NCBI GenBank assembly: GCA_043101635.1
Contig: JBICIE010000098.1
Span: forward strand, 1 to 33,836
Direction of reading: 5' to 3'
Origin: CAYMJK01 sp043101635
Lineage (GTDB): Bacteria; Planctomycetota; Phycisphaerae; Phycisphaerales; UBA1924
DNA length: 33,836 nt
Shown here: piece by piece, positions 1 through 8,061 of the stretch
Numbering within the stretch: position 1 is the stretch's first letter
How the letters are laid out: each line of letters starts with the position of its first letter
The notes under the pieces: model-generated
Told to the model about the DNA's origin: nothing
The model's database searches: none
The model's input: the letters and a program-made list of their open reading frames with translations, nothing else
Program-made: the position numbers and the translations under genes

Positions 1-941
1 ACCTGGACCGTGATGGCGATGTCGATCTGAACGACATGGCGCAGGTTGGCTCGGCGAAGAGCGCCCTGCCGGCTGGCTGGATCAGCGATGCCGGCTCGAC
101 GAGCCTGGACAACATGGTCGGGTACGACGGGTATCTGTTCCTTCCCGCGAGTGAGCAGTATCACGTGCGGTTCCGGTGCTATGACCCGGAGTTGGGGAGG
201 TGGTTGGAGAGAGATCCAATCGGATACGTAGATGGGTCCAGCCTCTATCTTGGGGTTCGTTCGACGCCAACGAGATTCACTGATCCACTTGGCTTGGCGT
301 GCGATCCGCCGAACGCCGACCCATACTCCAAGCAACGCCTGGAGCGGTCTCTCTTCCCTGAGCACTTCCCCCGTCGGGAGTGGGTAGACGATGTGCTGCG
401 CAAGCTATCGGTATTCAACACGCTTCTTGAGGAGGTATCGCCAGATATCAATATCAGCTTGGGTGTGTACAAGAGCATCGATGAGACGTTCGAGTGCTGC
501 AAGGACGGGAGAATCTACGAGTGCAAGAAGTCAGGCTTTCATATCTTCTTTGGCCTCAAGATCCAGTTTGAGGCTGAGTGGAAGGTCGAGGCCGAAATCG
601 AGATGGAGCGGGGTTGTCCTCCGGAAGGCCGATACCATCAGGTAATGGGTGGGCCGGAAGCGAAGATAAAACTGGGAGGTGCAGGCGGCAAGGCCAGGTA
701 CGAGTTTGGTGCGCTTCTGACGCCAGATGGGGATGTGATCCAAGCTGGGGAGTGCGAAGGCAGCCTGAGCCTTCCCGGGGGTCTAGGCTATTCGTTAAAA
801 GGCAAGACGGGAGACGAGGCTGTCGCGGAAATCGTGGCTTCGGTGAAAGCGTCCTTTGGAGCAGCGGGTACCGTGAAGTTCGGGAGCTACTCGACGTGGA
901 CGGTCAAGTGCGAGAAGACAACAAGATGCTGCGAGGATTGA
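1..941 (+). CDS. RHS-repeat protein, C-terminal part (5' end outside window)
   Basis: The reading frame is open from the left edge (first full codon at base 3), so the ATG at 36 is not the true start. The first visible residues, LDRDGDVDLND, form a dockerin/EF-hand-like Ca-binding loop. The RHS-associated core end follows: YDGYLFLPASEQYHVRFRCY, then YDPELGRWLERDPIGY and the closing DPLGL, around 100 residues from the left edge. Known RHS proteins are large secreted or surface shells whose C-terminal tip after DPxGL is a variable, often toxic, domain. Here the tip is about 210 residues, rich in cysteine (ECC, YECKK, CEKTTRCC) and in Gly/Lys/Glu strands; I recognise no toxin family. Bases 421-480 are 29/60 GC, well below the genes further right, which suggests transfer. 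The stop overlaps the next gene's start, so the two are probably co-translated. The RHS call is firm; a toxic role for the tip is inference. Confidence 0.85.
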   Translation, partial: LDRDGDVDLNDMAQVGSAKSALPAGWISDAGSTSLDNMVGYDGYLFLPASEQYHVRFRCYDPELGRWLERDPIGYVDGSSLYLGVRSTPTRFTDPLGLACDPPNADPYSKQRLERSLFPEHFPRREWVDDVLRKLSVFNTLLEEVSPDINISLGVYKSIDETFECCKDGRIYECKKSGFHIFFGLKIQFEAEWKVEAEIEMERGCPPEGRYHQVMGGPEAKIKLGGAGGKARYEFGALLTPDGDVIQAGECEGSLSLPGGLGYSLKGKTGDEAVAEIVASVKASFGAAGTVKFGSYSTWTVKCEKTTRCCED

Positions 942-1987
942 TGAACCTATCTTGGTTGATGTGTTCAGTCGCTGCAACCGGCAGTTACGCACAGGTGAGC
1001 GAGCCTGTCGCGAGGCACGACTGGTGGGAGTACCTTAATGCGGAGTGGGAGACTCCCGCTGGTGTACCACAAGTAACGGTAGATGGACGTTTGCTGCCGA
1101 ATTGGTTCGAACTTCCGGTGGCGAGGGCGGCACCCAATGGCATCGCAGAAGCTCACCCGCTGAGCTTTGTCCTGGTACGGCCGGGCCAGGTGACGGTTGA
1201 TGGGGTCGAACTCAGTGTGGAGCGACCGTTTTATCTCGCGGTGGAGGAAACCTCACTGGCCCAATTCGCGGAACTTAATGGCTCATCAGCCCGAGCGTAT
1301 GGCGACTTCAATGAGTATCGTGACTTCCTGATCTGGGAAGCTCGCATTGACAACCGGGTCCCTCTCCGTGCGTTACAGCCTCTCTCTGAGTACCTCGAGA
1401 ATCCTCGCCACCCAGCGCTCTTGGTCAACGCGTCCTCGGCCGCGAACAGGATCGCCTCGCTCACCGCGCGCACGCCATTTACTGCGCGACTTCCCACGCT
1501 TTCGGAGTGGTTCTTGGCAGCTCGCTGTGAGGAGCCTAGCGTGTTCTGGTGGGGCGATTCTGTTGACGAGTCAAAGCTCGTTTGGATGGGTGACTCCCCT
1601 AATGAGACCGCGCTCGTATTCGCTGCTTTCGATGAGGTCAGCGCGGGAGTTCGAAGCCAGTGCGGGTTCCTGAACATGTTTGGGAACGCAGCGGAACTCG
1701 TCTCAGCCAGTGACAACGAGCGGGAGATTCTGCGGCGGCGTGGTGTGTATCTTGTTGCGGCAGCGCCGATCTCAGTCGGTGGCGCGGTGAATACACGTGG
1801 CGCCGGGTTTGGCAGCCTCCGCCAAGCGATGGAACACTTGGAGGCCGAGGTTTCCGAGTGGACCGCGATCGCTGCGTATCAGTTGACCGAAGAAAGCCAC
1901 TGGGGCGCGGACATATGGTGGACATCTGGGCTCAGATTCGCGATTGAGATCCCAGATGGTGAGGTCCGGTTGATCGACACGCCCTAG
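926..1987 (+). CDS. Exported FGE-sulfatase (SUMF1)-like domain protein
   Basis: A protein of 353 residues whose N-terminus (MLRGLMNLSWLMCSV...SYA-QV) looks like a signal peptide with a type I cleavage site. The body has the landmarks of the formylglycine-generating-enzyme/C-type-lectin-like fold: PFYLAVEETSLAQF near the start, RLPTLSEWFLAAR (family RLPTEAEWEYAAR), CGFLNMFGNAAELVSA (family GLYDMLGNVWEW) and a final GLRFAIEIP (family GFRVA). The paired cysteines of true formylglycine-generating enzymes are not evident, so a binding or structural role is likelier than catalysis. The start is either 926 (GAGAAG upstream, adds an Arg) or 941 (GAGG four bases upstream, with TGATG overlapping the RHS stop). 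Either way it is translationally coupled to the RHS gene, where an immunity or accessory gene would be expected. It shares the lower GC of that gene. Confidence 0.72.
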   Translation: MLRGLMNLSWLMCSVAATGSYAQVSEPVARHDWWEYLNAEWETPAGVPQVTVDGRLLPNWFELPVARAAPNGIAEAHPLSFVLVRPGQVTVDGVELSVERPFYLAVEETSLAQFAELNGSSARAYGDFNEYRDFLIWEARIDNRVPLRALQPLSEYLENPRHPALLVNASSAANRIASLTARTPFTARLPTLSEWFLAARCEEPSVFWWGDSVDESKLVWMGDSPNETALVFAAFDEVSAGVRSQCGFLNMFGNAAELVSASDNEREILRRRGVYLVAAAPISVGGAVNTRGAGFGSLRQAMEHLEAEVSEWTAIAAYQLTEESHWGADIWWTSGLRFAIEIPDGEVRLIDTP

Positions 1988-2066
1988 GGCAGGCCGCTTG
2001 CACGACGAGTAGCGCATCTCCCGGGCGTTTCTGGTATCCTGATCTCGATTCGCCCCGGAGGCCGCC

Positions 2067-2297
2067 ATGTCCCGCATCGCCCCCCTCTTCGCCGCACTGG
2101 CCGCGGCGCCCGCTTCCCTCGCCCAGCCCTGCCAGCCGCCGTTCTACGACCGCCCGGTTTACCCCGCCGGCGTCGGCCCCTCCGGCGTGGCCGTCGCCGA
2201 CTTCAACGAGGACGGCTTACCGGACTTCGCCACCTGCGCCCGAACCGGAGGCGACATCCGCATCCACCTCGGCCGCGGCGATCTCACCTTCGCATAG
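2067..2297 (+). pseudogene. Truncated FG-GAP/VCBS-repeat protein (5' stump)
   Basis: ATG at 2067 has CGGAG 6 bases upstream, and an extended -10-like TGGTATCCT ends at 2040. The 76-residue product starts with a good signal peptide (MSRIAPLFAALAAAPASLAQ) followed by one FG-GAP/VCBS unit: YPAGVGPSGVAVADFNEDGLPDF, then ARTGGDIRIHLGRGDLTFA. Proteins of this family normally carry several such units over 300-600 residues. Here a TAG comes exactly where the second unit should begin, and neither of the other frames before 2361 continues the pattern. I read it as a gene whose 3' part was lost, probably by rearrangement next to the convergent glycosidase. A short functional secreted peptide is the less likely alternative. 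Confidence 0.6.
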
Positions 2298-2360
2298 CGG
2301 GTGACAGCAGCACGTTGGGGCTGCGCGCCGGCTGTGAGCGCGCGAGGGTCAGCCGCGTGT

Positions 2361-4610
2361 TCAGGGACGCTTCACTTCACCATCCGCAACCCGGACCTCC
2401 GCCTCCCGCCCCCGGACCCACACCCCATCCATCCGCACCTCCCGCGGCGTCCAATCCCCAGCCGGCAGCGGATCGACCACCACCGACCCGTCTGCGCCCA
2501 CATCCACCCCGCCGAACCCGCGGATCAGCAGGTCGATTACCCACGAGTGCTGGTAATCGTCGATCCCACGGTACTCGCACGCGTGGCCGGTATACGGGTT
2601 GTAGTGCTCGAAGCAGTTCGGGCGCGACAGGTCGCGGTCATGAAACATCATCCGCACGAACTTGCTGAGCATCTCCGCCGCGACCGCGCCGCAGCGGTGT
2701 CTGGGTAGGTCGCGGCTCCGCGGCGACTCCTCGGGGACCCCGCCGGTGCGCGGCCCGCCTGAGTGCCCCCCACGGAGTGGGGGGGTACCCGAATCCCGCC
2801 GCCGCCACTGCCGGATCAGCCCGTCGATCACATGGCTGCACGTCATCGGCCACACCCGCCCGTTCCACGGACAGACGTGCCGCTTGCCCTTCCACTCGGC
2901 ATCGGCGTTGAACAGCGGGTCGCTCACCGCCGACGATGGCAGCGGCCACGGCGTCCAGAACTCGCCCGGATCCGTCAGCATCGCCAGCAGCCGCTCGATG
3001 TGCGACTCGTCCAGCAGATCCGTCAGCAGCGGATAGAAGCACACGGCAGCCCGCACGCCCGTGCGCTCGCCGGTCGCCGGATTCACATCGCTGAACAGCC
3101 CGACGGCATCATCCCACATCTGCTCCATGATCGCCGCGCCGATGCGCTCGGCGCCCTCGTCCCACGCCGCCGCGCCCTTGTCATCCCCGAGTCGTCGCGC
3201 CACCTGCGCAAGGGCCCGCTTGAGCTGATACCCGTACACCGTCGCGTCGATCGCCTTCAGGCGCGTCGTGTCCTTCCACCCGTCCTCATCGGCCCGCGGG
3301 TTGACCGCCTGGTACCGCGACATGTACTCCTGCCCCGTCTCGAAGTGATTGATGACGGTGTACATCCCGCTGCCCTCGGGATCGCGCGATGTGTCGAGCC
3401 ACCGCGCGTACTTGCCCAGCCGCTCGTAACACAGGCGCAGATAGTCATCATCCGGATGCAGCGCGTCCACCGCCAGCAGGGCGTCCCCCCAGTTGGCGTG
3501 ATAGAAGTCCGTCCCCACGAGATGGTTCGTGTAGATCCGTCCGTGAAACGAGCCATCCTCCTTCTGGTTGTCCAGGAAGTTCAGCAGCGTGCCCCGCGCA
3601 ACATCCGGATTGCGCGACCACCGGCACTCGAACATGTGGCACTGCCCGCTGTAGGTGATCGGCACGTGAAAGTAGCTGATACCTTCTGCGATCGCCGGAT
3701 GGCGCACGTTCCCCGCGCCCCCCTCCAGCCGGCACAGGTGCAGCCCGTACAGCCGGTAGTCGAAGTACCTCGTCAGATACTCATCCGAGCATTCAAACCG
3801 CGGATACCCGCCTGCGAACTGCTCCCACGCGCTGCCTTCGCCTCGCGCCGGCGGCAGGCGCAGCGAGTCATCCTGCGGCGACAGCTCGATCGCGAACGCA
3901 ACCGCGCCCCCGCCCGCCACGGGCTCGCTCGCCACCGCGCAGTACACCAGCCCCCGCTCACTGATCCCCTCCAGCCGTATCTCCTCCCGCAGCCCCCCAT
4001 CCCACCGCTCGCCGAAGGGCGTAAACCGCCAGTGCGGCTGCACCGCCGATCCCTCCGACCGCACCGCCGCGGCGCCCGCAGCCCGGTCACACATCAGCGC
4101 CACATCTACCCGCATCTCCACTTCGCGCCGGTCCAGCAGCGCCCGCACCCACGCCACGCCCCCCTCGACTGCGCGCGCATCGCCGGTCGTCTCCCCCGGC
4201 TGCGCGCTGAACCCCACCAGCCGCGCCCTCTCCAACTCCGCGCCCCCCGCGCCCCCGCGTGAGACACGCCACTCCGATCGAAACCGCCCGCGCCCCGCCG
4301 CAGTCTTCGTCTCCACCAGCCGCGCCCCGCCCGCAGTCTCGTACTCACACACCAGTCGATCCGGCCGCCATGACCGCGATACCTGCCGCAGCGCAATCTC
4401 CCGCCCATCCGCCCCGATCAGCGCCACCCCGACCCGCGGCGCCAGCGGGTGGTAGTACACGTGCGCCTCATCCCAGAAGCCGGGATGCTCCAGCCACACC
4501 GGAAACGCCGGCGCCCACAGGATGCCATCGCCCGCCGAGAGATACCACTTGTCGGGCCGGGCCAGGGCCTCGGTCCGCCGCTCCAGTTCGCCAGAACTTC
4601 TCGTTGTCAT
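2361..4610 (-). CDS. GH63/MGH1-like (alpha/alpha)6 glycosidase carrying an in-frame repeat insertion
   Basis: A 749-residue protein with no signal peptide, so probably cytoplasmic. The N-terminal ~250 residues look like a beta-sandwich domain (KWYLSAGDGILWAPAFPVWL onward). The C-terminal ~450 residues read as an alpha-toroid catalytic domain of the kind in GH63/mannosylglycerate-hydrolase-like enzymes: GISYFHVPITYSGQC, FLDNQKEDGSFHGRIY, GTDFYHANWGDALLAVDAL, EFWTPWPLPSSAV, VWPMTCSHVIDGL, FEHYNPYTGH and GIDDYQHSWVIDLLIRGFGG. The substrate cannot be set from sequence; an alpha-glucoside or mannoside is likely. Between LIRQWRRRD and AVAAEMLSKFV there are about 35 extra Gly/Pro/Arg-rich residues encoded by the palindromic repeat at 2709-2790; they break an otherwise helical stretch, and whether the enzyme tolerates them is unknown. 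It is divergent from the DUF3592 gene, with 32 bp between starts. Confidence 0.7.
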   Translation of the reverse strand: MTTRSSGELERRTEALARPDKWYLSAGDGILWAPAFPVWLEHPGFWDEAHVYYHPLAPRVGVALIGADGREIALRQVSRSWRPDRLVCEYETAGGARLVETKTAAGRGRFRSEWRVSRGGAGGAELERARLVGFSAQPGETTGDARAVEGGVAWVRALLDRREVEMRVDVALMCDRAAGAAAVRSEGSAVQPHWRFTPFGERWDGGLREEIRLEGISERGLVYCAVASEPVAGGGAVAFAIELSPQDDSLRLPPARGEGSAWEQFAGGYPRFECSDEYLTRYFDYRLYGLHLCRLEGGAGNVRHPAIAEGISYFHVPITYSGQCHMFECRWSRNPDVARGTLLNFLDNQKEDGSFHGRIYTNHLVGTDFYHANWGDALLAVDALHPDDDYLRLCYERLGKYARWLDTSRDPEGSGMYTVINHFETGQEYMSRYQAVNPRADEDGWKDTTRLKAIDATVYGYQLKRALAQVARRLGDDKGAAAWDEGAERIGAAIMEQMWDDAVGLFSDVNPATGERTGVRAAVCFYPLLTDLLDESHIERLLAMLTDPGEFWTPWPLPSSAVSDPLFNADAEWKGKRHVCPWNGRVWPMTCSHVIDGLIRQWRRRDSGTPPLRGGHSGGPRTGGVPEESPRSRDLPRHRCGAVAAEMLSKFVRMMFHDRDLSRPNCFEHYNPYTGHACEYRGIDDYQHSWVIDLLIRGFGGVDVGADGSVVVDPLPAGDWTPREVRMDGVWVRGREAEVRVADGEVKRP
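2709..2790 (-). repeat. Palindromic repeat inside the glycosidase gene (copy A1)
   Basis: On the minus strand this begins GGGTACC at 2790 and forms a hairpin with arms CCCCCCAC and GTGGGGGG around loop TCC (about 2766-2786). A second near-perfect hairpin at 2709-2727 pairs GTCGCCGC with GCCGCGAC (one mismatch) around loop GGA. The first 26 bases are identical to copy A3 (8771-8796). It is translated in frame as a low-complexity linker of the glycosidase. Confidence 0.75.
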
Positions 4611-4642
4611 AAGGAACCATCGTATCTGCGCGTGCGGAAGCC

Positions 4643-5410
4643 ATGCGGGAACCCCAACTGCCCAGGAGGACGGTCTTGGGAGGTATTCCGGATCAGGTCA
4701 TCAAGGAGCTTCGCGGCGCCCGCCCCGGCTGTCTGTGCGCGATCTTGCTCGGTCCGACGGTGCTGATCGCGATCCCCGCGCTCGCGATCCTGGTCCTGGG
4801 CGCCGTCGAAATGGAGACGCAGCGCCGCCTGATGATGAGCCCGCGCCAGGTCGACGCCACGGTGCTCTCTGCGGCCGTCGATGTTCACAGCCACCGCGGC
4901 CACAGCAAGTACGTCCCGCAGGTCGAGTACAGCTACGAGATCGACGGGAAGCAGATGGTCACCAGCGGCGTCTTTCCGGTTCCGTGGCTCTTCCGCCTGC
5001 ATGCGGAGGCGGAGACCGAGGTCGCGCCCTTCTCGGCCGGGGATGTCGTGCCCGCCTACGTCGATCCGCAGGATCCGTCCCGGGCTTATCTGGTCCCGGC
5101 CTGGTCGGGAGGGCCGCATCTGTCCGTGGCCGCCGGGGGCGCGGCGCTCAGCTCTCTCGCCACGATCCACATGCTCTTGCTCGGATGGCGCAGCGCCAGG
5201 GCCGCCACGGCCCTGCTGATCGTGTCGCTCCTGGCGCTGTGGGTCCCGGGCGGCGTTGCCGCGGCAGCCTACTTCCAGCAGGTCGGTCCGTTCGGCCCGA
5301 ACCTTGCCACGGTCCTCTTCGCACTCGGCGTCGCCCTCAGCGTGGGGCCCCTGTACTGCTACCTGCGGATGGGACGCCTGCGCCAGCGGGTGGAAGCCGC
5401 CGAGGGATAG
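4643..5410 (+). CDS. DUF3592 membrane protein
   Basis: A 255-residue protein. A hydrophobic segment near residues 30-55 (CLCAILLGPTVLIAIPALAIL) is followed by a soluble domain with the DUF3592 pattern: VDATVLSAAVDVHS, then YVPQVEYSYEIDGKQMVTSG, and the GDVVPAYVDPQDPSRAYLVP segment that ends this domain. Three further hydrophobic segments follow in the C-terminal half (AAGGAALSSLATIHMLLLG, ALLIVSLLALWVPGG, ATVLFALGVALSVGPLY), with a basic tail. DUF3592 proteins have no established biochemical role. The start is 32 bp from the divergent glycosidase start, and a lipoprotein gene follows 40 bp downstream on the same strand, so the two may be co-transcribed. Confidence 0.72.
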   Translation: MREPQLPRRTVLGGIPDQVIKELRGARPGCLCAILLGPTVLIAIPALAILVLGAVEMETQRRLMMSPRQVDATVLSAAVDVHSHRGHSKYVPQVEYSYEIDGKQMVTSGVFPVPWLFRLHAEAETEVAPFSAGDVVPAYVDPQDPSRAYLVPAWSGGPHLSVAAGGAALSSLATIHMLLLGWRSARAATALLIVSLLALWVPGGVAAAAYFQQVGPFGPNLATVLFALGVALSVGPLYCYLRMGRLRQRVEAAEG

Positions 5411-5450
5411 GCCAGTCCGCGATGCGTACGCTCCGACGGAGGAACGACCC

Positions 5451-6023
5451 ATGTTTCGCACCCTCGCTATCGCCCTCGCCCTCGCTGCCCTGACCGCCTG
5501 CGGCGAGTCCACCGCGCCCGAGCCCACGCCCGAGCAGCCCACTTCGCCGCCGGCTCAGCCTGCCCAGCAGCCCACGGCGCCCGCCACCGGCGGCTCTGAC
5601 CCCGTCAAGGAAGCCGAGGACGCCGCGAAGAAGGCCGCCGAGGATGTTCAGGAGACCGTCGAGCAGACCCGTCAGGAGGCGGAGAAGAAGGTCGAGGAAG
5701 TCTCCCAGGCCGCCCGCCAGACCATGGACAAGTACCTCGCCGATCTGGGCTCGCTCGGCGACCTGCTCGGCGGCGTCACCAGCCAGTTCAGCGCTGCCAG
5801 CGCGACGCCCAAGGCAAGATCGCTCATCGAGAACCTCGAAGGCTACGTCGCCGAACTCGAGAAGCTCGCCCCGGATCAGCTCGCCCAGCTCAAGGGCATG
5901 TACGAGGCCCAGCTCAAGCCGCTGGTGGATAAGGTGCAGGCCGAGGTCCAGCGCATCACCAGCAGCGACTCGCTCAGCGCGCTGGCGCCGCTGCTGCAGG
6001 ATCTGCCGCTCTTGGGTGGGTGA
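5451..6023 (+). CDS. Coiled-coil lipoprotein of unknown function
   Basis: A 190-residue protein. ATG 5451 has GGAGG 8 bases upstream. The N-terminus (MFRTLAIALALAALTAC) is a lipoprotein signal with lipobox LTAC, so the mature protein is predicted to be anchored at Cys17. A Pro/Thr/Glu/Gln-rich linker (about residues 20-48) leads into a charged amphipathic region (KEAEDAAKKAAEDVQETVEQ onward) that should form a coiled coil, then a helical C-terminal part rich in Leu and Glu with YVAELEKLAPDQLAQLKG. The heptad-like Lys/Glu/Ala pattern resembles apolipoprotein-like or periplasmic spacer lipoproteins, but I recognise no named family. A palindromic repeat begins 6 bases after the stop. Confidence 0.75.
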   Translation: MFRTLAIALALAALTACGESTAPEPTPEQPTSPPAQPAQQPTAPATGGSDPVKEAEDAAKKAAEDVQETVEQTRQEAEKKVEEVSQAARQTMDKYLADLGSLGDLLGGVTSQFSAASATPKARSLIENLEGYVAELEKLAPDQLAQLKGMYEAQLKPLVDKVQAEVQRITSSDSLSALAPLLQDLPLLGG

Positions 6024-6029
6024 GCTTCT

Positions 6030-6235
6030 GGGTACCCCCACACTCCGTGTGGGGCTTCGACGCGCCGTCGGCCCCGCGAAGCCTGCGCTGCCTCCAGCCC
6101 GACAAAGCCCGCGCCTGCCTTCAGCCCACGAAGTGGGCGCAGGTCGCTAGCCCCGGGCGCCGCGAGCGCAGCGAGCAAGCCCGGGGTCAGCGCCAGCCAA
6201 TCCCCCAGAGCCCATGAAATGGGCGAAGGCGCCTT
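6030..6235 (+). repeat. Cluster of short palindromes (copy A2 and relatives) between convergent genes
   Basis: This fills the gap between the lipoprotein and phosphoesterase genes. In order: copy A2 at 6030-6055 (GGGTACC, arms CCCCACAC and GTGTGGGG, loop TCC); 6058-6070 (CGACG, loop CGC, CGTCG); 6124-6138 (GCCCAC, loop GAA, GTGGGC); 6151-6186 (CCCCGGGC pairing with GCCCGGGG around GCGAGCGCAGCGAGC); 6210-6224 (GCCCAT, loop GAA, ATGGGC); and the 10-bp palindrome AAGGCGCCTT at 6226-6235. A2 differs from A1/A3 at paired positions, and the two GAA-loop hairpins differ by a C-G to T-A pair, so base pairing has been kept. I see no T-run typical of a terminator. Confidence 0.75.
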
Positions 6236-6250
6236 ACGTCGCGACCCGGT

Positions 6251-7978
6251 TCATCGGCCCGCCGCGCTCTCCGCAAACTCCAACTCCACCACGAACTGCT
6301 GGTCCGCCTCCAGCAGGTACGAATCCAGCACCGGCGAGTAGCTCGTGAGCTGCACTGTCTTGCCGTCCGGCAGGAACTCCAGCAGGCGCAGGTATCCCTG
6401 CCCACCCATCTCCCGCATCTGGTAGTTCACCAGCATCTGATGGCACAGCGTGCCGGTATCGGTCCGGTCCGCCCGATACCCGGTCCCATCCCCCAGCACA
6501 TGCCCGTTGATCACGAATGCGAAGTTGTGCCGGCGCACCAGCTTCTGCCACAACTCCTCCCCATCGTTGACGCCCCCCGGTGTGCGGTAGTCGTGGGGGT
6601 TGTAGCGCTGCGACCGGGTGGTGTCGGTGTAGTCGTACCGGTAGTCATTGTTGTTCATGTACGCGTGCGTGATCAGGATGCCGATGTGCTCGGGGTGCGC
6701 TGACTTGATGTCGTTGGCCCACGCGATTGTCGAGTCCCGCGGTCCCCATTCCAGCGCAAACACAATCCATTTGCGCCCGCCCGCTTCGAAGATGTGAAAC
6801 GTGTTGTCGAGCTTCCCCGGCTCCATCGCCCCGCCGAACGTCGGCTGCCCCGAGTACACGCGGTAGTCGAAGAATTCGTTCATCAGCGTCTCGCGCGTCG
6901 TGGCGTCCCCGCTCGGCCCGTAATCGTGATTGCCCGGAACCACCGCGCACGGAACCGTCTCGGCCAGCAGGCTCATAGCGTCGCGGGCAAAGCCCCACTC
7001 CCGCGCTGTGTTGTTGTTCACGATGTCGCCGAGGTGCAGCACCATCCGGATGTCGCGCCGCTCCTGGTTCGCCCGGATCCACCCGGTCTGCGCTGTGAAC
7101 AGCCCGGGGAATCGCAGCGAATACACCTGCGTGTCCGGCAGCACCGCGATGGTCCACGACCCCGGCGTGTGCTCGACGACCTTCCGCGGCGGCGCTGTGA
7201 TCTCCAGCGCCTTGGTCCGCCGCTCGCGCACGTTCACAACGTGCCGGGCGAGATTGCTGAAGAACGCCTTCTGAAACGCCGCCAGCGCCGCCTGCGTCTC
7301 GGGCGTCTGCTCATCCGCCGGCGTGATCACCTTGTCGAACGCCATCGCCGACAGGATGATCCGCCCCTGCCCGTACGCCCCCTCCATCAGCGCCGGGCGC
7401 TGGGCCTCCTTGTCCGCCGCGATCATCACCTCGAAGCCGCCCTGGTCGACGAAGCTCTCCCAGATCGTCCGCGTCCCGTGCAGGCGCAGCAGGCCATCGG
7501 CGCCCGGCTCGATCCCCGCCAGCAGCGGATGCTCCGGCGAGCGGATCATGGCCGCGCCGAAGTCCTCATCGCTGCGCGTCGCCCCGTGCGTGGTCGGCAG
7601 AAACGGCGGCGAGGCCTCGGTCTGATCAGCCTGCGTCATCTGCACCAGCGTGCGCCCGGCATCCACGTAGTGATACAGGTCCTCGCCGTAGGTCTCCATG
7701 TACGCCGCGTAGTCCTCGCGCTCGCTGGCAAACGAGGCGATGAAGATCACGTCGCTCTCGGTCAGCTCCCGCGGCCGCCGGTCCAGCGGCAGCGGCTCGA
7801 CCCGAAACCCCGCGCCCCGCAGGAGGTCCGCCGCGGGGGCCGAGTTGGTCCACGGGTCCACGTGGTCCATCAGGTACGCCAGCGGCCGCTGGTTCGGCTC
7901 GCTGTCCGAGACTTGAGCCGCGCCCGCCGGAGCCAGCGCCATCGAGAGCAGTGGGGCGATCAGACCGAGTCGTCGCAT
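6251..7978 (-). CDS. Exported calcineurin-like metallophosphoesterase with N-terminal GATase-like domain
   Basis: A 575-residue protein. ATG 7978 has GGGAGG 6 bases upstream, and the signal peptide MRRLGLIAPLLSMALAPAGA precedes AQVS, so it is exported. Residues ~30-250 resemble a class I amidotransferase-like/ThuA-like domain (SDVIFIASF, DAGRTLVQMTQ, GRIILSAMAF). From ~270 the metallophosphoesterase motifs appear in order: PDTQ (D282), HLGDIVNNN (G317-D318), GNHD (349-352), ITHAYMNNND (H438) and NGH (491-493). These are the metal-binding and catalytic residues of the calcineurin-like fold, so the enzyme should be active as a phosphodiesterase or phosphatase; its substrate is unknown. The spacing and the HAYMNNNDYRYDY insertion resemble secreted planctomycete phosphoesterases. 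No partner gene is adjacent. Confidence 0.85.
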   Translation of the reverse strand: MRRLGLIAPLLSMALAPAGAAQVSDSEPNQRPLAYLMDHVDPWTNSAPAADLLRGAGFRVEPLPLDRRPRELTESDVIFIASFASEREDYAAYMETYGEDLYHYVDAGRTLVQMTQADQTEASPPFLPTTHGATRSDEDFGAAMIRSPEHPLLAGIEPGADGLLRLHGTRTIWESFVDQGGFEVMIAADKEAQRPALMEGAYGQGRIILSAMAFDKVITPADEQTPETQAALAAFQKAFFSNLARHVVNVRERRTKALEITAPPRKVVEHTPGSWTIAVLPDTQVYSLRFPGLFTAQTGWIRANQERRDIRMVLHLGDIVNNNTAREWGFARDAMSLLAETVPCAVVPGNHDYGPSGDATTRETLMNEFFDYRVYSGQPTFGGAMEPGKLDNTFHIFEAGGRKWIVFALEWGPRDSTIAWANDIKSAHPEHIGILITHAYMNNNDYRYDYTDTTRSQRYNPHDYRTPGGVNDGEELWQKLVRRHNFAFVINGHVLGDGTGYRADRTDTGTLCHQMLVNYQMREMGGQGYLRLLEFLPDGKTVQLTSYSPVLDSYLLEADQQFVVELEFAESAAGR

Positions 7979-8034
7979 GAGCTACCTCCCGGGCCCATGG
8001 TACCGCCCTGCGCGCGCACTGGTGTCCCGCCGCC

Positions 8035-8046
8035 CCTCTATAGAGG
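8035..8046. promoter_or_regulatory. 12-bp perfect palindrome CCTCTATAGAGG
   Basis: This lies between the divergent phosphoesterase (7978) and HTH (8062) genes and contains a TATAGA -10-like core. No convincing -35 element is seen at the right distance on either strand. It could be an operator for the neighbouring HTH protein or chance. Confidence 0.25.
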
Positions 8047-8061
8047 ACCACCTGTTTCCCG

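Noticed and set aside
926..1987. FGE/lectin-fold protein as the variable target of a diversity-generating retroelement
   Set aside because: There is no reverse transcriptase and no template-repeat copy of its 3' end anywhere in the window.
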